Assembly (NCBI GenBank): GCA_946055175.1
Contig: CAMGET010000048.1
Location: 1-7,933 of the forward strand
Source: an uncultured Roseburia sp.
GTDB taxonomy: Bacteria; Bacillota; Clostridia; Lachnospirales; Lachnospiraceae
DNA length: 7,933 bases
Direction of reading: 5' to 3'
Under the pieces are notes generated by a model. That model was not told the origin of the DNA. It did no database searches and saw nothing but the letters and a program-made list of their open reading frames with translations. Of this stretch, positions 6,227 to 7,933 are shown piece after piece; the stretch's first letter is position 1; each line of letters begins with the position of its first letter. The translations under genes and the position numbers were made by a program.

Positions 6227-7648
6227 TTATTTTTCTTCGAGCCCTAAGAATTTCTCATAGATTTCGCAGATTTTTACTGCACTTTCTTCCTCCGGCATTT
6301 CACAGAAGATGCGCAGTAATGGTTCCGTGCCTGAAAATCTGGCAATCACCCAGCCACCATTTTTAAAATATACTTTGCTACCATCCAGATAGGAGATGTG
6401 GTCAATTTCTTCCGGCAAATCAGGGAGCAGTTTATCTACCATCAGGGTCTTATGCATGCTTTCTTTCTTTTTCTGCGTAAACTTATAATCCCGCTCTTCC
6501 ATATGGATTTTTCCACATTCCTTATAAATATCCTCCATGATTTCGGAAAGCTTCTTCCCGGTTACCGCCAGCATCTCAATCAAAAGTGCTGCTGCATAGA
6601 TACCATCTTTTCCATTGATATGTCCATGTACCGTAAGTCCTCCGGAGGACTCGCCGCCGATAATGGCCCCTGTCTCCTGCATTTTTGCAGAAATATATTT
6701 AAAGCCCACCGGTACTTCATAGCATTTCTCACCAAACTTTTCTGCCACCTTATCCAGCATATGGGTGGTTGCAATATTTCGTACCACCGGACCGCTCCAG
6801 CCCTTGTATTTCACCAGATAATAATACAAAAGCACCAGTATGCTGTTCGGATGCAGGAAATTTCCCTTATCATCAATCACACCGATACGGTCCGCATCTC
6901 CGTCTGTCGCAATACCAATATCAAAATGCTTTTCTACCACATAGTTCTGCAAAGAATGTAAGGTGGCCGCCGTCGGCGCCGGAAGTTTTCCGCCAAATAA
7001 GGTGTCATGTCTGTCATGAATTGTCGCCACCTCACAGCGCGCCGTCAAAAGTATGGTCTTTAAAGAAGTTTCGCTCACTCCATACATCGGGTCCAATGCA
7101 ACCTTTAATCCAGCATTACGAATTGCCTCCATATCTACCGATGCAATGATATTGTCCAGATATTCGTTTAGCGGATAAATTTCCTCAATATATCCTGCTG
7201 CTTTCCCTTCCTCATAGGTTACTTCCTTTACTTCTCCGTCCTCTATGTCTGCAATGTAGTCCTCAATATCCTTCGTCTGTATCTCGTCTGCGTCACGCCC
7301 TCCTGCTGTAAATACTTTAATTCCATTATAAATTGCAGGATTGTGGCTTGCAGTAATCATCATTCCATAAGGGAATTCATGCTTCATCACAAAAAACATA
7401 ATTAACGGCGTTGGCGAAGACTTATTGATGAGGTATGCCTTGATGTGGGCTGCCGCAAATACCTGTGCTGCCCACTGCATCGCCTCTTTTGACAAAAATC
7501 TTCTGTCATATCCTAAAACAATGCCCTTTTCTGCCACACCTTCATTTTTCATTTTGTTCACAAGCCCCTGTGTCAAAAGCTGTATGTTTTCTTTTGTAAA
7601 TTCATCCCCGATGACGGCTCTCCAACCGCCTGTTCCAAATTTTACCAT
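6227..7648 (-). CDS. Phosphoglucomutase/phosphomannomutase family protein (alpha-D-phosphohexomutase)
   Basis: A 473-residue cytoplasmic enzyme, complete and of normal length. It moves phosphate between C1 and C6 of a hexose phosphate through a phosphoserine. All four signature elements are present in order: the catalytic-serine loop TASHNP (S101), the metal-binding loop DGDADR (249-254), the sugar-specificity loop GGESSGG (331-337), and the phosphate-binding loop RFSGTEP (437-443). The N terminus, FGTGGWR (4-10), is the usual substrate-loop start. The ATG at 7648 has AAAGGGG about 8 nt upstream and lies 15 nt after the phosphorylase stop. GH94 enzymes release a sugar 1-phosphate, commonly glucose 1-phosphate, so conversion to glucose 6-phosphate is the expected role. 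Mannose- or glucosamine-phosphate activity cannot be ruled out from motifs alone. Family certain; substrate preference inferred from the neighbour. Confidence 0.95.
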   Translation of the reverse strand: MVKFGTGGWRAVIGDEFTKENIQLLTQGLVNKMKNEGVAEKGIVLGYDRRFLSKEAMQWAAQVFAAAHIKAYLINKSSPTPLIMFFVMKHEFPYGMMITASHNPAIYNGIKVFTAGGRDADEIQTKDIEDYIADIEDGEVKEVTYEEGKAAGYIEEIYPLNEYLDNIIASVDMEAIRNAGLKVALDPMYGVSETSLKTILLTARCEVATIHDRHDTLFGGKLPAPTAATLHSLQNYVVEKHFDIGIATDGDADRIGVIDDKGNFLHPNSILVLLYYYLVKYKGWSGPVVRNIATTHMLDKVAEKFGEKCYEVPVGFKYISAKMQETGAIIGGESSGGLTVHGHINGKDGIYAAALLIEMLAVTGKKLSEIMEDIYKECGKIHMEERDYKFTQKKKESMHKTLMVDKLLPDLPEEIDHISYLDGSKVYFKNGGWVIARFSGTEPLLRIFCEMPEEESAVKICEIYEKFLGLEEK

Positions 7649-7663
7649 AGTAGTTTCCCCTTT

Positions 7664-7933
7664 CTAGCCCATTATAACGGTCACTCTGTGTTTACTTCCG
7701 GGTGCTTTCACCGGAATTCTTTCTACCGGCCTGCCATCCAAAAGGAGCTGTTTCACACCCTTCATCACGCCATCCGGATTGCATACTGAAATCTGATATT
7801 CCGCGCCTCTCCATTTTCGTACGACTGAAAACTCTTTCCAGTCTGCCGAAATACACGGGTCAATTTCTAATTCGTCAAACTGCGGTCTGATTCCAAGCAT
7901 ATATCTGGTCGCTGAAAAATATGCCCAGCCGCC
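7664..7933 (-). CDS. GH94-type glycoside phosphorylase, C-terminal 89 residues (partial)
   Basis: An open reading frame enters from the right edge and ends at a TAG at 7666-7664. The visible 89 residues begin GGWAYFSATRYMLGIRPQFD, which resembles the end of the catalytic (alpha/alpha)6-barrel in GH94 enzymes. Next come a DPCI segment, a WKEFSV segment, and a C-terminal beta domain with NPDGVMKGV and LLLDGRPV. These are characteristic of cellobiose-phosphorylase relatives. The family cleaves beta-linked disaccharides or oligosaccharides with phosphate, yielding a sugar 1-phosphate. The active site and specificity residues lie outside the window, so cellobiose, cellodextrin, laminaribiose and chitobiose enzymes cannot be separated. 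The gene is followed 15 nt later by a phosphohexomutase, which fits processing of the product. An ATG at 7900 is internal, not the start. Confidence 0.85.
   Translation of the reverse strand, partial: GGWAYFSATRYMLGIRPQFDELEIDPCISADWKEFSVVRKWRGAEYQISVCNPDGVMKGVKQLLLDGRPVERIPVKAPGSKHRVTVIMG

Noticed and set aside
6398..7149. Two plus-strand open frames (187 and 126 codons) opposite the mutase
   Set aside because: They overlap each other and the fully motif-supported phosphohexomutase. No domain or convincing ribosome binding site is seen.
1..7933. Possible novel defence, mobile or RNA-based system
   Set aside because: All genes fit known sugar uptake, phosphorolysis and two-component families. 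No transposase, integrase, CRISPR repeat, tRNA, long direct repeat or large unexplained gap was seen.

Overview
The window looks like an accessory carbohydrate-utilisation locus from a Gram-positive, low-to-mid-GC Clostridia-type bacterium. Lachnospiraceae is my best guess. The reasons are strong GGAGG-type ribosome binding sites, a YesM/YesN-style two-component pair, a lipoprotein sugar-binding protein, and tight one-directional gene packing. This is inferred from gene content and style only; no marker gene fixes the taxonomy.

Everything lies on the minus strand, so transcription runs from high to low coordinates. In that order: (i) the 3' end of a GH94-type glycoside phosphorylase (7933-7664, cut by the window edge); (ii) a phosphohexomutase (7648-6227), 15 nt downstream and probably translationally coupled; (iii) a hairpin terminator (6212-6185); (iv) a membrane sensor histidine kinase of the YesM/LytS type (6137-4290); (v) a 118-nt gap with a probable promoter and an inverted repeat; (vi) a sugar-binding lipoprotein (4171-2858); (vii) a hairpin plus T-tract between binding protein and permeases (2844-2807); (viii) two MalF/MalG-type permeases (2783-1908 and 1907-1038) joined stop-to-start; (ix) a YesN-type response regulator (1003-245); (x) the 5' end of an ABC-F-like ATPase (241-1, cut by the window edge), 3 nt after the regulator stop.

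The parts fit one pathway. An oligosaccharide outside the cell is captured by the lipoprotein and imported by the permease pair, using an ATPase that is not encoded here. In the cytoplasm the GH94 enzyme would cleave it with phosphate to a sugar 1-phosphate, and the mutase would convert glucose 1-phosphate to glucose 6-phosphate for glycolysis. The kinase and regulator, placed on either side of the transport genes, probably sense sugar supply and activate the transport promoter. The substrate cannot be read from the sequence; a beta-linked gluco-oligosaccharide such as cellobiose is the leading guess because of GH94.

I found no RNA genes, CRISPR array, insertion sequence or phage feature. No intergenic stretch exceeds 300 bases. 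I do not see an undescribed biological system. The points most worth a second look are regulatory: the split two-component pair, the internal terminator, and the palindrome in the leader of the binding-protein gene.
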